Shown one piece after another: positions 15,517 to 24,718 of a DNA stretch of 31,155 nt. Within the stretch, counting starts at the first letter, position 1. Each line of letters begins with the position of its first letter. The notes beneath the pieces are model-generated. The model saw only the letters and a program-made list of their open reading frames with translations. It ran no database searches and was not told the DNA's origin. Source of the stretch: a virus; IMG/VR virus record IMGVR_UViG_3300017742_000061, positions 1 through 31,155 of that record. One strand, 5' to 3'. The position numbers and the translations under genes are program-made.

Positions 15517-15519
15517 GAA

Positions 15520-16995
15520 TTACATTTCGATAATCAGTTTGATATCTTCAATTTGGTCGTTCGCTCTTGTCACGGCACCTCTATTTTCAATATACATCAT
15601 TCTACCAGTATGTTTTGCAACTTCTGGATTTGTTGGTGATTGAGTTAGTGTTCCGATTGAACCTACTCCTGTTTTGTATACTGTTTGACCATTTGAAAAA
15701 GCAACATAACCACCTTCACTGTTTGCCATAGGTAGATATGAGACTACATTTCCGTCCATTGATATGACTCTAGCAACTGCAACACCTGCTCCGTCTGAAG
15801 AGGCATTATAGACAACATCGTCAACTGATAAACTACCAATTGAAGATAGAGTCATTTCGAAGTATGCTTTCATAGTATCGTCTGTTGCTCTATTTGTTGT
15901 ACCAAAGGCAAATGGGTCTTGACATAAACCAATTCTTCTGAAGTCGTTGTCTGTTGGGAAGTCGCCTGTACCTTCTGCAAATTCTAATCTTGAATTTAGA
16001 ATGATATAGTTTCCACCTAACTCTTCTACAGGGTCAGCACCATGTCCAAACTGAGGTGAGATTACTGGAGTTGCAACACCACCTTGAGCATTACCACCAG
16101 AATTAATACCTGATATATTTGCAACATCAATTGATGCTCTCAGATATCCTGTTCCTCTTGCAGTCACATCGATTTCTCTTAGACCACCTGAAACTACTTT
16201 AACAGTACATGTTCCGCCTGAACCGTCTCCGTCGATTGCAACACCTGTATATGTTCCATTTGTATAGTTGGTTCCTGGATTGTCTACTTTAATATGTAAG
16301 ACTGAACCATCGACAGCATTTGATTCTACTTGCCATTGTTGTGAAGTGTCGTTGTCTGCTGAGGAGTTCAGACCACCATTTGCACCAGTTCCATAAACTT
16401 TATTTTGAGCACCTATTGTCTTAACAGGTATAAAGTCGTTAGTCACAAATTTGATTGTATCAGATGCAGAAATAGTGTACATGTATTTCCAAAGATAAGG
16501 CATTCCGTCTGTTCCACCCTCATCTGCTGGTGTTCCTTCAAATAGAGTTGATACATCTGTTCCTGTAGGTTTGTTCATTGAGTTTACAACTGCACCTGAA
16601 CTATCTCTTCCAGTTCTGATACATTTATATACATTATACTCATCAGTCATTACATAGAATCTTCCCTCATACAAATTATTTTTATTTGTTGCAGGTGTAG
16701 TATTTGTTGCACTGTAGTCATGTGAATACTCATCGTATTTTGTACTTGCTGTCCAATTATATCTTTGTATACCGTGTGAAACATCTCCTGTTTTGACCTT
16801 TTTAAGTGCCAACATGTCTTCCCATGCTTGAATCTCTTCACCAGGTCCGTTTGCAGGTGCAGGTGGGTTATTATCATCAGTCCATGAATATGAACGACCT
16901 ATGAAAACATATGTTGATGATGCTGATTCACCAAAGTCTTCCTTAAATTGTCTCGCATTATGAACACGAAACTTTTCTGTTATTATTGCTGCCAT
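15520..16995 (-). CDS. 8: Baseplate wedge subunit gp8
   Basis: The assignment rests on both ends of the protein. Near the N-terminus ITEKFRVHNARQFKEDFGES followed by VFIGRSYSW matches the T4 gp8 pattern (KFRT..., then FGRSEPW). The C-terminus HTGRMMYIENRGAVTRANDQ, then IEDIKLII, matches T4 gp8 HSGEMIYMENRPPI...DQTEEINILF. At 491 aa it is longer than T4 gp8 (334 aa); the extra length lies in the middle, around the Gly/Ser/Thr-rich stretch at residues about 210-320. gp8 sits in the baseplate wedge with gp7 and gp10. The start has GAGGAGA upstream and a CATAAATA late-type promoter about 40 bases above. It follows the gp7-like gene as in T4. Confidence 0.9.
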   Translation of the reverse strand: MAAIITEKFRVHNARQFKEDFGESASSTYVFIGRSYSWTDDNNPPAPANGPGEEIQAWEDMLALKKVKTGDVSHGIQRYNWTASTKYDEYSHDYSATNTTPATNKNNLYEGRFYVMTDEYNVYKCIRTGRDSSGAVVNSMNKPTGTDVSTLFEGTPADEGGTDGMPYLWKYMYTISASDTIKFVTNDFIPVKTIGAQNKVYGTGANGGLNSSADNDTSQQWQVESNAVDGSVLHIKVDNPGTNYTNGTYTGVAIDGDGSGGTCTVKVVSGGLREIDVTARGTGYLRASIDVANISGINSGGNAQGGVATPVISPQFGHGADPVEELGGNYIILNSRLEFAEGTGDFPTDNDFRRIGLCQDPFAFGTTNRATDDTMKAYFEMTLSSIGSLSVDDVVYNASSDGAGVAVARVISMDGNVVSYLPMANSEGGYVAFSNGQTVYKTGVGSIGTLTQSPTNPEVAKHTGRMMYIENRGAVTRANDQIEDIKLIIEM

Positions 16996-17034
16996 TTTCT
17001 TTTATCTCCTCAGATAATTAAATTTCTTTAATAC

Positions 17035-17042
17035 TATTTATG
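17035..17042 (-). promoter_or_regulatory. Late-type promoter (CATAAATA) for gp8
   Basis: The minus strand reads CATAAATA, one mismatch from the T4 late consensus, overlapping the stop codon of the gp7-like gene and 40 bases above the gp8 ATG. The same variant occurs at 28085-28092 and 28524-28531. Confidence 0.55.
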
Positions 17043-20000
17043 CAGTCCCAGACTTTACATATGCATTAAATGTTAAATTTGTTCGTAAATTTTTATGATT
17101 GTCATATTCTGATACATAGAACTTAGGATAGTAATGTTCTAAATCTGATATTCTTAATCCCTCTTTAACGGATTCTTCCATTAATACACTACCTGAATTA
17201 TCTTCCATTAAGATGTCGTCATTATCCGTTTCATCTTTCATATGATAAGATATCACATATGTGTTTTGATTACTAATTGTATTTATAGTGTTAAATGTAG
17301 ACCCAAAAGGAACAAAACTAACTAAACCGTTTTCAGAGTTCTCTTCATCAATTAGTGTGTCTCCGTTTTCCAGACAAATTATATCGTTTGATTCTGTTCT
17401 AAGATATTTGCCTGCCAACTCAATAGACCTTTCTGTTGTAAAGTAATGTGTTGGTTCATCTGTAGTTGCACTTTCAAGTCTGAATATACTTCCGTCTTCC
17501 ATTGTGAAGGTATCACCAAAGTCTCCCATAACCCTATCAGTTCTTTTTGGTTCCATTCTTACTTTACATACTTCTTCTTCTAACTCAATAAGACTGCCAT
17601 CTTCGAGTATTAGTCGTTCATCTACAAATTGCCCACCAATTTGGAAAATCTTTCCTTGGTCTGCAGGTCTTCGTTCATTACTTCTGACTAAGTAATCATG
17701 GTCTGAAGAATCTAAAGATAATGCAGTTGGTATTCCGTCATGTAAACCTTTCTCGTGTTTTACTAATTTATTTGCAAAAGAGTTTATGATGTTAAGATTG
17801 ATGTGTCTTGACCTATGTGAACTATCATAGAACTCTGAATGTTGACCTAAGTCTTGACCTGCTGGGTTTGTTGTAGAAAGAGTTAAAACACCATTACTAT
17901 CTATACCTATTGCAGGAACACCTGCATTTCTTAAATGTGTTAAAATACCAAAATCTGTAACCTCTGAATCTGTAGTCCAAAGTTTGACAACTCTTGTAGA
18001 ATTTGCAAAGGCATTTGGAACTGCAAGACCAAGGTCTGAATGTATTATAAGAGTCGGTCTAAATCTAAACTGTTCATCTGCAACTGTATTGATATTTGAG
18101 TTGATTGCAACTTCACCAAAGAATATGTGACCAGATGGATGTATTAAATCTTTTAATACACTTCTCCAACTGTTGATTGATTCACCAACTTTTACAACAT
18201 ATGAATGTGTTTGATAATAAACACCATCTTGTATGTTTGATGCTTCTGCAGATATTGTTCCTCTATCACCCAATAGTCCTTCATTTACATTTCCTTCACC
18301 AGCAAATTTACCTCTTCCTGATATTGGGTCTGATTTAAATACTTGGAAAGAATCGTTTACATTAAATGTGACTTTCTCTCCTTCTAAGAATTCACCTGCT
18401 AAATCAGTATATGTTAATATCTGTTTAGATAACTCATAACTAACAACCTTTCCAGTTGAACCTGAAGTTGCACCTGTTATAACTAAGTCTCTATTTAAAG
18501 TTCCAGTAGGGTTAGAAATCAACATAGGATAATGTGAACTTCTGGAAACAGAACCGTCTGAGTCAAAGTTATAACCTTGACCGATAATGTTGATAGAATC
18601 TACACCACCAATTTCATCTGAATATGAAAGTAAAGTTGCACCTGTTCCTGTTGCAACTGATGCTTTTCTACAGATTGATACTGTTTCTGAAAGTGTTCCA
18701 GTGACTTCATCGTTGGTCTGAAAAACACCAATGTGTGTAGGTATTCTCTTTACAACTAGTCTGTTATGTTTAGTGTCAATTCTTACGACTATTGCATTTT
18801 TAGATACAGGACTTCCTACTGTGATTACTTCTCCTACTTGGAATTTGATTACATCTTCTGCATCAAAATATAAATAACCACCTGGACTTGCTACTGGTAC
18901 ACTTGTATAACCTACACCACCATTTCTAATTTCAATTCTTCTAATTCTTCCGTCATCTGATATAGTATTTCCACCACCATCGATATATGCATCTAATGTT
19001 ATGGGTTTTCCTGTTTCGTGTAGTAATCTATTTGATTCGGTAACAATTTCAATTTTTGTTCCTGCAGTTTGACCACTTGCAAATGTGACTCTATCATTTT
19101 TTGTAGTATAGACTGAACCATCACCTGGGTCTATTTGTAATAAACCGTCTCTAAAAACTTTAACAGTGTGGTCATTGAAGAATACATATCTTCCGTTTAC
19201 ATCTTTTACACCTGCACCACCAAATAAAGTTTGACCAGCAGTTGCAATAAATTCAAATTGACCCCAAAGTGTGGCATTCTCTAGTACAATTTCATCACCA
19301 GTTGCACCAATGACTGCTTCTGCACCATTACCATCTGTATTGGTTTCGTCAAAGATGACCATTTCACCTGCTTCATAGTTTATACCACCATGTTCGATGA
19401 TAATTTCTTTAACAGGTCCAGATGATAGACCATCAACCTTTGCAGTAGAGTCTACAACTCCAGCATCATCTTTTGCACTTGTTATATCAATATTGTCATT
19501 GAATGAATATAGAGAACCAATTGTTGATTTCTCCATAAGAATACCTGAACCATCTTCTGCTAAGATTACACCACTATCATTGTGTGCAATGTAAGTAGAT
19601 GACCCACTATCGGTATCTATTCCAGTGTTAACACCTAAGACTGTTCCTGTATAAACAGTGATACCATCTCTATCTAAAACTGAGACCTCTTCATTCTGTA
19701 CAAAAGTACCATAATGATTTCTGGATATACTACATGAGTAAATATCAGTTGTAAGTGTGTTTAATCTTTCTATATTTGCTTCTGCAAGTATAGTACCGTC
19801 AGCACTAGTATATGTTATTTTATCAGTCTCAGAAGGTACTTGGTCTGTAGTCATATGAAGAACCAGTCTTCTCTCTTCATTATAATCTGATGTAGAAACA
19901 TAAAGTGTTTCGTTATCAGGATACCTAACTTCTGCATCTTGACCGTATAAGAGTCTCATTAAGAATTTAATTGACTCTTCACTTCCTTTTTTCTGATACA

Positions 20001-20625
20001 AATCAGAAATGTTTTTGATTGTTAATCTTTTGTTTTTAAGTTTCGATAAATCAATCGAAGGTAAGAAATCTCTCTGGAAGTATTGTAAGAATTCTTCTGT
20101 TGTATGGTCGATATCGGAATAGTCCAATAATCGATTGTTTGCAAGTATACTGTTTTCTTTGTATGATTCAACCTGTGCAGTTTGTAAACTATTTCTTCCT
20201 TCTATGACTTCATCTTTTGAGAAACCATTTCCTGAAATCGTTGAAACATATAGAGTGTTAGTATTGATAACATCTATTCTTGCAATAGAACCATTTGTTT
20301 TTCCGTAAACATATTCTCCTACAGTCAATGGTTCTGCTGATGTATTTGGGTTTGTAGGAGTTGACTCGTTTATTATTTTAGATGTGTTCTCATCTGGAGA
20401 TGGTGAGACGGTCGCAGACTCTACAAGTAGAGCACCGAGACCGTCTTCTAAAGCAATACCATCTAAATCGCTTTGTGATTTAAGAGTTATAACCTCTTTC
20501 TCTAAGAATTCAAAATATGCAGATAAAAATGCCGAAAAGGCAGGTGCATCTTCTCTTATATGTTCTGGTAAGATTGTATGCAGTCTTTGTGTTATTTTAT
20601 CTGATGATAATGATTCGTGAGACAT
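17038..20625 (-). CDS. 7: Baseplate wedge protein, gp7-like (1195 aa)
   Basis: The N-terminal region (residues about 10-45, ITQRLHTILPEHIREDAPAF) and the segment around residues 185-240 (FLQYFQRDFLPSIDL, then ISDLYQKKGSEESIKFLMRL and YGQDAEV) match the signature of large wedge proteins related to tail protein I of P2-type phages, of which gp7 is the T4 version. T4 gp7 has 1032 residues. Its place directly before gp8 and near gp6 supports this. Six copies of a motif like I-x-x-EDGS-x-x-x-x-E are scattered through it, four of them in the last about 180 residues. gp7 links the wedge inner ring to gp8 and the periphery. I am confident it is a wedge protein, somewhat less that it is the strict gp7 orthologue. 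Confidence 0.75.
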   Translation of the reverse strand: MSHESLSSDKITQRLHTILPEHIREDAPAFSAFLSAYFEFLEKEVITLKSQSDLDGIALEDGLGALLVESATVSPSPDENTSKIINESTPTNPNTSAEPLTVGEYVYGKTNGSIARIDVINTNTLYVSTISGNGFSKDEVIEGRNSLQTAQVESYKENSILANNRLLDYSDIDHTTEEFLQYFQRDFLPSIDLSKLKNKRLTIKNISDLYQKKGSEESIKFLMRLLYGQDAEVRYPDNETLYVSTSDYNEERRLVLHMTTDQVPSETDKITYTSADGTILAEANIERLNTLTTDIYSCSISRNHYGTFVQNEEVSVLDRDGITVYTGTVLGVNTGIDTDSGSSTYIAHNDSGVILAEDGSGILMEKSTIGSLYSFNDNIDITSAKDDAGVVDSTAKVDGLSSGPVKEIIIEHGGINYEAGEMVIFDETNTDGNGAEAVIGATGDEIVLENATLWGQFEFIATAGQTLFGGAGVKDVNGRYVFFNDHTVKVFRDGLLQIDPGDGSVYTTKNDRVTFASGQTAGTKIEIVTESNRLLHETGKPITLDAYIDGGGNTISDDGRIRRIEIRNGGVGYTSVPVASPGGYLYFDAEDVIKFQVGEVITVGSPVSKNAIVVRIDTKHNRLVVKRIPTHIGVFQTNDEVTGTLSETVSICRKASVATGTGATLLSYSDEIGGVDSINIIGQGYNFDSDGSVSRSSHYPMLISNPTGTLNRDLVITGATSGSTGKVVSYELSKQILTYTDLAGEFLEGEKVTFNVNDSFQVFKSDPISGRGKFAGEGNVNEGLLGDRGTISAEASNIQDGVYYQTHSYVVKVGESINSWRSVLKDLIHPSGHIFFGEVAINSNINTVADEQFRFRPTLIIHSDLGLAVPNAFANSTRVVKLWTTDSEVTDFGILTHLRNAGVPAIGIDSNGVLTLSTTNPAGQDLGQHSEFYDSSHRSRHINLNIINSFANKLVKHEKGLHDGIPTALSLDSSDHDYLVRSNERRPADQGKIFQIGGQFVDERLILEDGSLIELEEEVCKVRMEPKRTDRVMGDFGDTFTMEDGSIFRLESATTDEPTHYFTTERSIELAGKYLRTESNDIICLENGDTLIDEENSENGLVSFVPFGSTFNTINTISNQNTYVISYHMKDETDNDDILMEDNSGSVLMEESVKEGLRISDLEHYYPKFYVSEYDNHKNLRTNLTFNAYVKSGTA

Positions 20626-20636
20626 TTAGTTTACTC

Positions 20637-21107
20637 TTATGTTATAGTTGCACTGTTATTTGCAATTGGGAACCAGTTTGAACCGTTCCAAATACAAACA
20701 CATGATTCACCTCTTGCATCAAAAGTGATTTGCTCAGTTGAATCTGTTGAAGCACCCCATGACGCAACAGTAATAGCTGCTGAACCACCTGAACCCATTG
20801 CTGAACAAACTAACACTTGTAATTGTCCGGTATTTGTTCCTACACCCAAATCGAAAACTACTTTCGATGAGAATCCGGCACCGTTAATGATATTACAAAA
20901 GCTATTTGCTAAAGTTGAACTAGTTGCCGAATGTGTGACAATATCATCTACTGCTAAATGCGTAGGGATATTTTCAAACAATTGACCAATAGTCATTTTT
21001 TTGTTGACAGGTGTTCCACCTGGGTTGTCAACGATGTGTAGTAAATCATCAGCACCAATTGCTGAATCTGCTACTGCTGATAGTGCTGATATTTTTTTAT
21101 CTGCCAT
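20637..21107 (-). CDS. Extra structural protein between gp6 and gp7 (156 aa)
   Basis: The N-terminus MADKKISALSAVADSAIGAD followed by DLLHIVDN and KKMTIGQLFENIPTH is a module seen at the start of many marine phage fibre and tail proteins. The rest (residues 60-156) is beta-rich and ends with CVCIWNGSNWFPIANNSA, a W-N-G-S-x-W-F motif common at C-termini of phage surface proteins. T4 has no gene between gp6 and gp7, so this is an insertion in an otherwise conserved order. AGGAG stands upstream of the ATG at 21107. A decoration or appendage role is likely but unproven. Confidence 0.72.
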   Translation of the reverse strand: MADKKISALSAVADSAIGADDLLHIVDNPGGTPVNKKMTIGQLFENIPTHLAVDDIVTHSATSSTLANSFCNIINGAGFSSKVVFDLGVGTNTGQLQVLVCSAMGSGGSAAITVASWGASTDSTEQITFDARGESCVCIWNGSNWFPIANNSATIT

Positions 21108-21148
21108 TTTTTTCTCCTTTTATATAATCCAAATTAATGGGAAACTAC

Positions 21149-21183
21149 TCGCGGGACTCGCGACCACTTTATTCATAATGAAT
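21149..21183. other. Two inverted repeats in the gap after gp6
   Basis: The 79-base gap between gp6 and the extra gene contains a GC-rich hairpin (TCGCG, five-base loop, CGCGA at 21149-21163), itself part of a direct repeat ACTCGCG, and a palindrome ATTCATAATGAAT at 21171-21183. No good T run or perfect late promoter is seen. They could form a weak terminator or mark the border of an inserted gene. Confidence 0.5.
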
Positions 21184-21186
21184 ACC

Positions 21187-23058
21187 TTAATATGTAGAAC
21201 TAGATGTTGAAGTAAATCCAACCCCAGCACTACTCTCACCACTTGCGATGGTGTCTATTTCACCTTTCACCGTGACATCAGCAGAAGAGATATCTACAAG
21301 AGAACCTCTCGTTGCAACTACATCGTAGCTGTCAGGAATAATTGTGAAATCAATCGTTGTATTAGTGTTTACTGTTCCAGTAACCATCAATGCACCAATT
21401 GTAATTTTACCTGTAGTGTAGTCGACTACTCCTGCAGTCGTATCACTATAGATTCTTGTTGAACCAGATAGATAGAATCTTCTTAGATTTCCATTACCAT
21501 CGTCATCAAAATATTGTATGTTAACAGAATCACCTGTCACATAAAAACCTGTTGAACTTAATATACCACCCAATGCTTTATTGTATTCTGCATTTGGATG
21601 ATAGAAAGCATTACCAAAGTCATTGTTATAACCAATCTTCTTATTCAGAGTCATGCTTGTTGCTTTCTTTAATCTTATATTTGTTATGTTAGATAGAATT
21701 GATGTATCTGTATCATCAATGGTTCTTACTAAATTTGAATGTCTGAATATACTATCGAAGTTAGATAAATTTTCTGCATCATATGTATTGATTGTAGTAT
21801 CTACTAATTGTTCTAACTCTCCTTTTGATAGTGTAGTAAAGTTGTTGTTGTATTTGAATGTTGATGATATAAGAATCTTAATAATCTCTGGATTTACAAT
21901 TTCAGGTCTTACAGTTACCATATTCAATGCATTTAGTTTTCTAACAACATCACTCTTTTCGACTTCTGTTAAGTAGTCTGAATTCTTAGGTTTGATTGCA
22001 AGAAAAACTTTACCATATTGTGGTGGGTCATTGTCTTCACCACCCCATACTGCAACTGCATCTGCATTCGGATAATACTCACTGACCTTTGCTTTGTAGT
22101 CATTCAGTGTTACCAGTCTGTTCTGAGATGTAAAGAATTTGTTTGCCTTAAACTTGATTGATTCAATTGATTCTTTCTCTGCACCACCTGTTGAATTTGT
22201 TGTAGTTGTGACTGTTGAATCATTAAATCCATTTACTGCTGTAATTTGACTAAAGTTTTTTGCACCATCGGCATGTTCTGTATCAACTACAATATAAGTT
22301 GCAGTTATGATATCACCATCCAATAGTTCTCTACCTAATACACCATCACCAAAGTAAATCTCTAAGTATCCTTCTTCGTTTTCTTGTGTATAGTACACAT
22401 TTGATTGTGTTGTAATTGTGGAAATGTCTGTAGATAAAGCATAGGTCTCTGAGACACCATCTGAGTTGACTACAACTGATAATTTACTTCTATCAACTCT
22501 CTCATTTGATAAAACAAATTTTGAATTCTTAATTTGTCTATCATAAACAAAAGAATCGACCATGTATGTACCTTGTGATATTTCTACACCAGCATAATTG
22601 TATGTTGAACCGTTTTGAGTTGGTTTGTTTGTATCTGTAGTCACAAAGTCATATGATACACCATCAAAAACTGTTTGAAAGACATGACCTCTTGGTATTG
22701 TCATTTCTGCTAATGTCGGAGAACCACCATCTGCATTTTTAACATTTCTTATTGCAACATCAATGATTGCAGAAGAACATTTTTCAGAAGCAGGTGTAAA
22801 ACCTAAATCTTTTGCACGAGATACAACATTTTTTCTTATTTGTGCTGAATCTAAGAACAATTCTGATGCAGCGATGTTAGTATTGACCGCACCAATATGA
22901 GATGAATATGCAAGTAGGTCAATCAATGTCGACATTGTTGAACCTTCAAAGTTATAGTCTTTTAATTTCTCTTGTCCTTTGAGATATGCTTTTAGATTAT
23001 CTGAAATCGATTCGAAATCTAATTCTGTAATGTTTATTTGTGAACTCTTTGTTGCCAT
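21187..23058 (-). CDS. 6: Baseplate wedge subunit gp6 (baseplate J-like)
   Basis: Length (623 aa) is close to T4 gp6 (660 aa). The N-terminal part (LDFESISDNLKAYLKGQEKL, then STMSTLIDLLAYSSHIGAVN, then AASELFLDSAQIRKNVVSRA) is the typical start of gp6/baseplate-J proteins, followed by the beta-rich region with YLEIYFGDGVLGREL (residues about 230-245) and FFTSQNRLVTLNDYKAKV (about 310-327), both strong family signatures. gp6 dimers form the inner iris of the baseplate and join neighbouring wedges. The start overlaps the gp25 stop by one base (TAATG), giving a coupled gp25-gp6 pair as expected for this family. Confidence 0.92.
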   Translation of the reverse strand: MATKSSQINITELDFESISDNLKAYLKGQEKLKDYNFEGSTMSTLIDLLAYSSHIGAVNTNIAASELFLDSAQIRKNVVSRAKDLGFTPASEKCSSAIIDVAIRNVKNADGGSPTLAEMTIPRGHVFQTVFDGVSYDFVTTDTNKPTQNGSTYNYAGVEISQGTYMVDSFVYDRQIKNSKFVLSNERVDRSKLSVVVNSDGVSETYALSTDISTITTQSNVYYTQENEEGYLEIYFGDGVLGRELLDGDIITATYIVVDTEHADGAKNFSQITAVNGFNDSTVTTTTNSTGGAEKESIESIKFKANKFFTSQNRLVTLNDYKAKVSEYYPNADAVAVWGGEDNDPPQYGKVFLAIKPKNSDYLTEVEKSDVVRKLNALNMVTVRPEIVNPEIIKILISSTFKYNNNFTTLSKGELEQLVDTTINTYDAENLSNFDSIFRHSNLVRTIDDTDTSILSNITNIRLKKATSMTLNKKIGYNNDFGNAFYHPNAEYNKALGGILSSTGFYVTGDSVNIQYFDDDGNGNLRRFYLSGSTRIYSDTTAGVVDYTTGKITIGALMVTGTVNTNTTIDFTIIPDSYDVVATRGSLVDISSADVTVKGEIDTIASGESSAGVGFTSTSSSTY

Positions 23059-23471
23059 TATCTTGCCCTTGTTAGTGTCATGTTAACTTCCTGATTCGGC
23101 ATGCCATTTATTATTGTATAGTAGATTGTGACATTCAAATCATTTCCGTTTATTACAAACTGAGGTAAAACACCTGAAACTCTTGGTTCGAAGTCTTCAA
23201 TTGTTTTACTAATTTTTCTTTGTGCCCTTTTTACTCGTCTTTCAGTGTCAAGTGCAAATAACAGTTCTCTAAATCCACCACCTAATGCTGGTTTGAATGG
23301 TCTTTCATAATAATTTGTCAACATGATATTCTTAATTGACTGTTTGATTGCATCTGTATCTTTTTTAATGGTTAAATCACCAGTTATGGGGTGAGGAGTA
23401 AAGTTCATGTCTAAATCTGCGTAAACTTCCTTCGCTGCTACATTCTTCCCTTGTGATTTTAAATTTGCCAT
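23058..23471 (-). CDS. 25: Baseplate wedge subunit gp25
   Basis: At 137 aa it matches T4 gp25 (132 aa). Family features are ADLDMNFTPHPITGDL at the start, DAIKQSIKNIMLTNYYERPF in the middle, and FEPRVSGV (residues about 93-100), the conserved E-P-R loop shared by the gp25/type VI TssE family. gp25 forms the sheath-initiating part of the wedge core with gp6 and gp53. The gene directly precedes gp6. A perfect late promoter ends five bases above the ATG, while AAGGAG lies upstream of that promoter, so long transcripts could carry a distant Shine-Dalgarno and short ones would be leaderless. Confidence 0.93.
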   Translation of the reverse strand: MANLKSQGKNVAAKEVYADLDMNFTPHPITGDLTIKKDTDAIKQSIKNIMLTNYYERPFKPALGGGFRELLFALDTERRVKRAQRKISKTIEDFEPRVSGVLPQFVINGNDLNVTIYYTIINGMPNQEVNMTLTRAR

Positions 23472-23476
23472 ATATC

Positions 23477-23484
23477 TATTTATA
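23477..23484 (-). promoter_or_regulatory. T4-type late promoter abutting gp25 start
   Basis: The minus strand reads TATAAATA, GATAT, ATG. The expected late start site falls on the A of the gp25 ATG. The element lies in the 17-base gap after the spike gene. Confidence 0.75.
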
Positions 23485-23488
23485 CTCC

Positions 23489-24718
23489 TTATTTACCTTT
23501 TACTGAAGTATATTTACCTGAACTTGAACCACCTTTGATAGTTGTGTCATGTTTGTGGGTTGCAAGTGTTGGAGAATCTCCAGCAGAAGTTGATATATCT
23601 CCTGTTGCATCAATTGTAGAATCATTTGTCTGAGCACCAGTGATATGAACTGTACCATCAACCTTTAAGTTTGTAGTCATGGTTGTATTCGGTGAAGTGA
23701 ATGTTGTATCACCCACTACATCTGCATTTAATGTTCCTTGAATTTGTGCATCAACATTTCCTTTCAATACATTCATATTGACATTACCTGTATCAACTGT
23801 TATATTAACATTGCCGTGTCCAACTTGTAAGTCTGCGTTACCAGCAATATACACTTTGTCGTCTTTGAGTATTGCAGTGTAATTGTTGTTTACAATTCTA
23901 GTGACTTCTGAACCGTCTGCATGAATCTCGTGGAATGTTCCTGACCTGTGATGAACATTTAGTCTTTCTGCTTTTGGTGTGTCATCAATTTCTAAAACAT
24001 GTCCTGCCTCGGTTTGCAAAACCTTATTGTAAGGATATACAGGTTTTGCTTGGACATCCACAAAATCTCCTAAAATCTTTTGAGTCACTGGGTGAACCAT
24101 ACCACCATTTATTGCATGGTCTAAAATTCCACCCCTTGCAATAGAAGATAAATCTGATTCTTCCGTATATAAAGGATAGTAAGGCAACATATCTGCAGTC
24201 ACCTCTAACTCTTCGATAGTAGAACCTGTGTTATCGTAATTAATCTTTAATTCTTTTGGTGTTTTTGGTGCAGTTTCTATTGAACTTGTTAAACCATGAG
24301 AACGATTAGGTGCCTGTTCTGGATTCGGTCCATCAGGAGTATCTTTATAGTCATCAACTTTTAATCTTCTTGGGTCATTGAATCCCTTTTCTATATTTCT
24401 AGTAAGTAATTCATCTTTTGTTGTTTCTTTATAACCATTCTGAGGAATACCAGCAGACACATGTGTAATTACAGGGTCTTGTCTGGTTTCACCATCTCTA
24501 AAGAATCCATAGACTGTAGAACCTTCTACAAGTCCATGTTGAGTTCCTATTCCAGATAATCCTGCAGAAGTTGTGGGTAATAAAACTTGTGCCCACGGTA
24601 AATCAGGAGTTGCGATGTATTGTTTGTTTTCAGAATGAATACCATGTATTCTTACACGAACTCTTCCGACCATCAAAGGGTCGTTTCTGTCTTCAACTAT
24701 TCCATAAAATGTTATCAT
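23489..24718 (-). CDS. 5: Baseplate hub spike, gp5-like without lysozyme domain
   Basis: The N-terminal domain (residues 1-95: GIVEDRNDPLMVGRVRVRIH, then LPWAQVLLPTTSAG and YGFFRDGE) is the OB-fold of gp5/VgrG/gpV spikes. Residues about 270-380 are short alternating strands (NADLQVGHGNVNITVDTGNV) typical of the triple-stranded beta-helix needle. The end has LATHKHD; an H-x-H pair (H388/H390) binds iron at the tip of related spikes. T4 gp5 is 575 aa with a lysozyme domain between OB-fold and needle; here the intervening region (about 100-260) is short and shows no lysozyme motif. The start overlaps the hub gene by four bases (ATGA). Peptidoglycan must be opened by another protein or by force alone. 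Confidence 0.87.
   Translation of the reverse strand: MITFYGIVEDRNDPLMVGRVRVRIHGIHSENKQYIATPDLPWAQVLLPTTSAGLSGIGTQHGLVEGSTVYGFFRDGETRQDPVITHVSAGIPQNGYKETTKDELLTRNIEKGFNDPRRLKVDDYKDTPDGPNPEQAPNRSHGLTSSIETAPKTPKELKINYDNTGSTIEELEVTADMLPYYPLYTEESDLSSIARGGILDHAINGGMVHPVTQKILGDFVDVQAKPVYPYNKVLQTEAGHVLEIDDTPKAERLNVHHRSGTFHEIHADGSEVTRIVNNNYTAILKDDKVYIAGNADLQVGHGNVNITVDTGNVNMNVLKGNVDAQIQGTLNADVVGDTTFTSPNTTMTTNLKVDGTVHITGAQTNDSTIDATGDISTSAGDSPTLATHKHDTTIKGGSSSGKYTSVKGK

Noticed and set aside
17280-17287. Perfect TATAAATA on the minus strand inside the gp7-like gene; similar ones at 5358-5365 and 7581-7588.
   Set aside because: They lie in coding sequence (encoding N-T-I-N, M-Y-I-N and D-I-N-I), about 95-290 bases above the next start. 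Possible as promoters but expected by chance in AT-rich genes.
21141-21170. tRNA-like GC-rich stretch with GGGACTCGCGA.
   Set aside because: It does not contain a proper T-arm, and no cloverleaf could be formed with the surrounding AT-rich bases.
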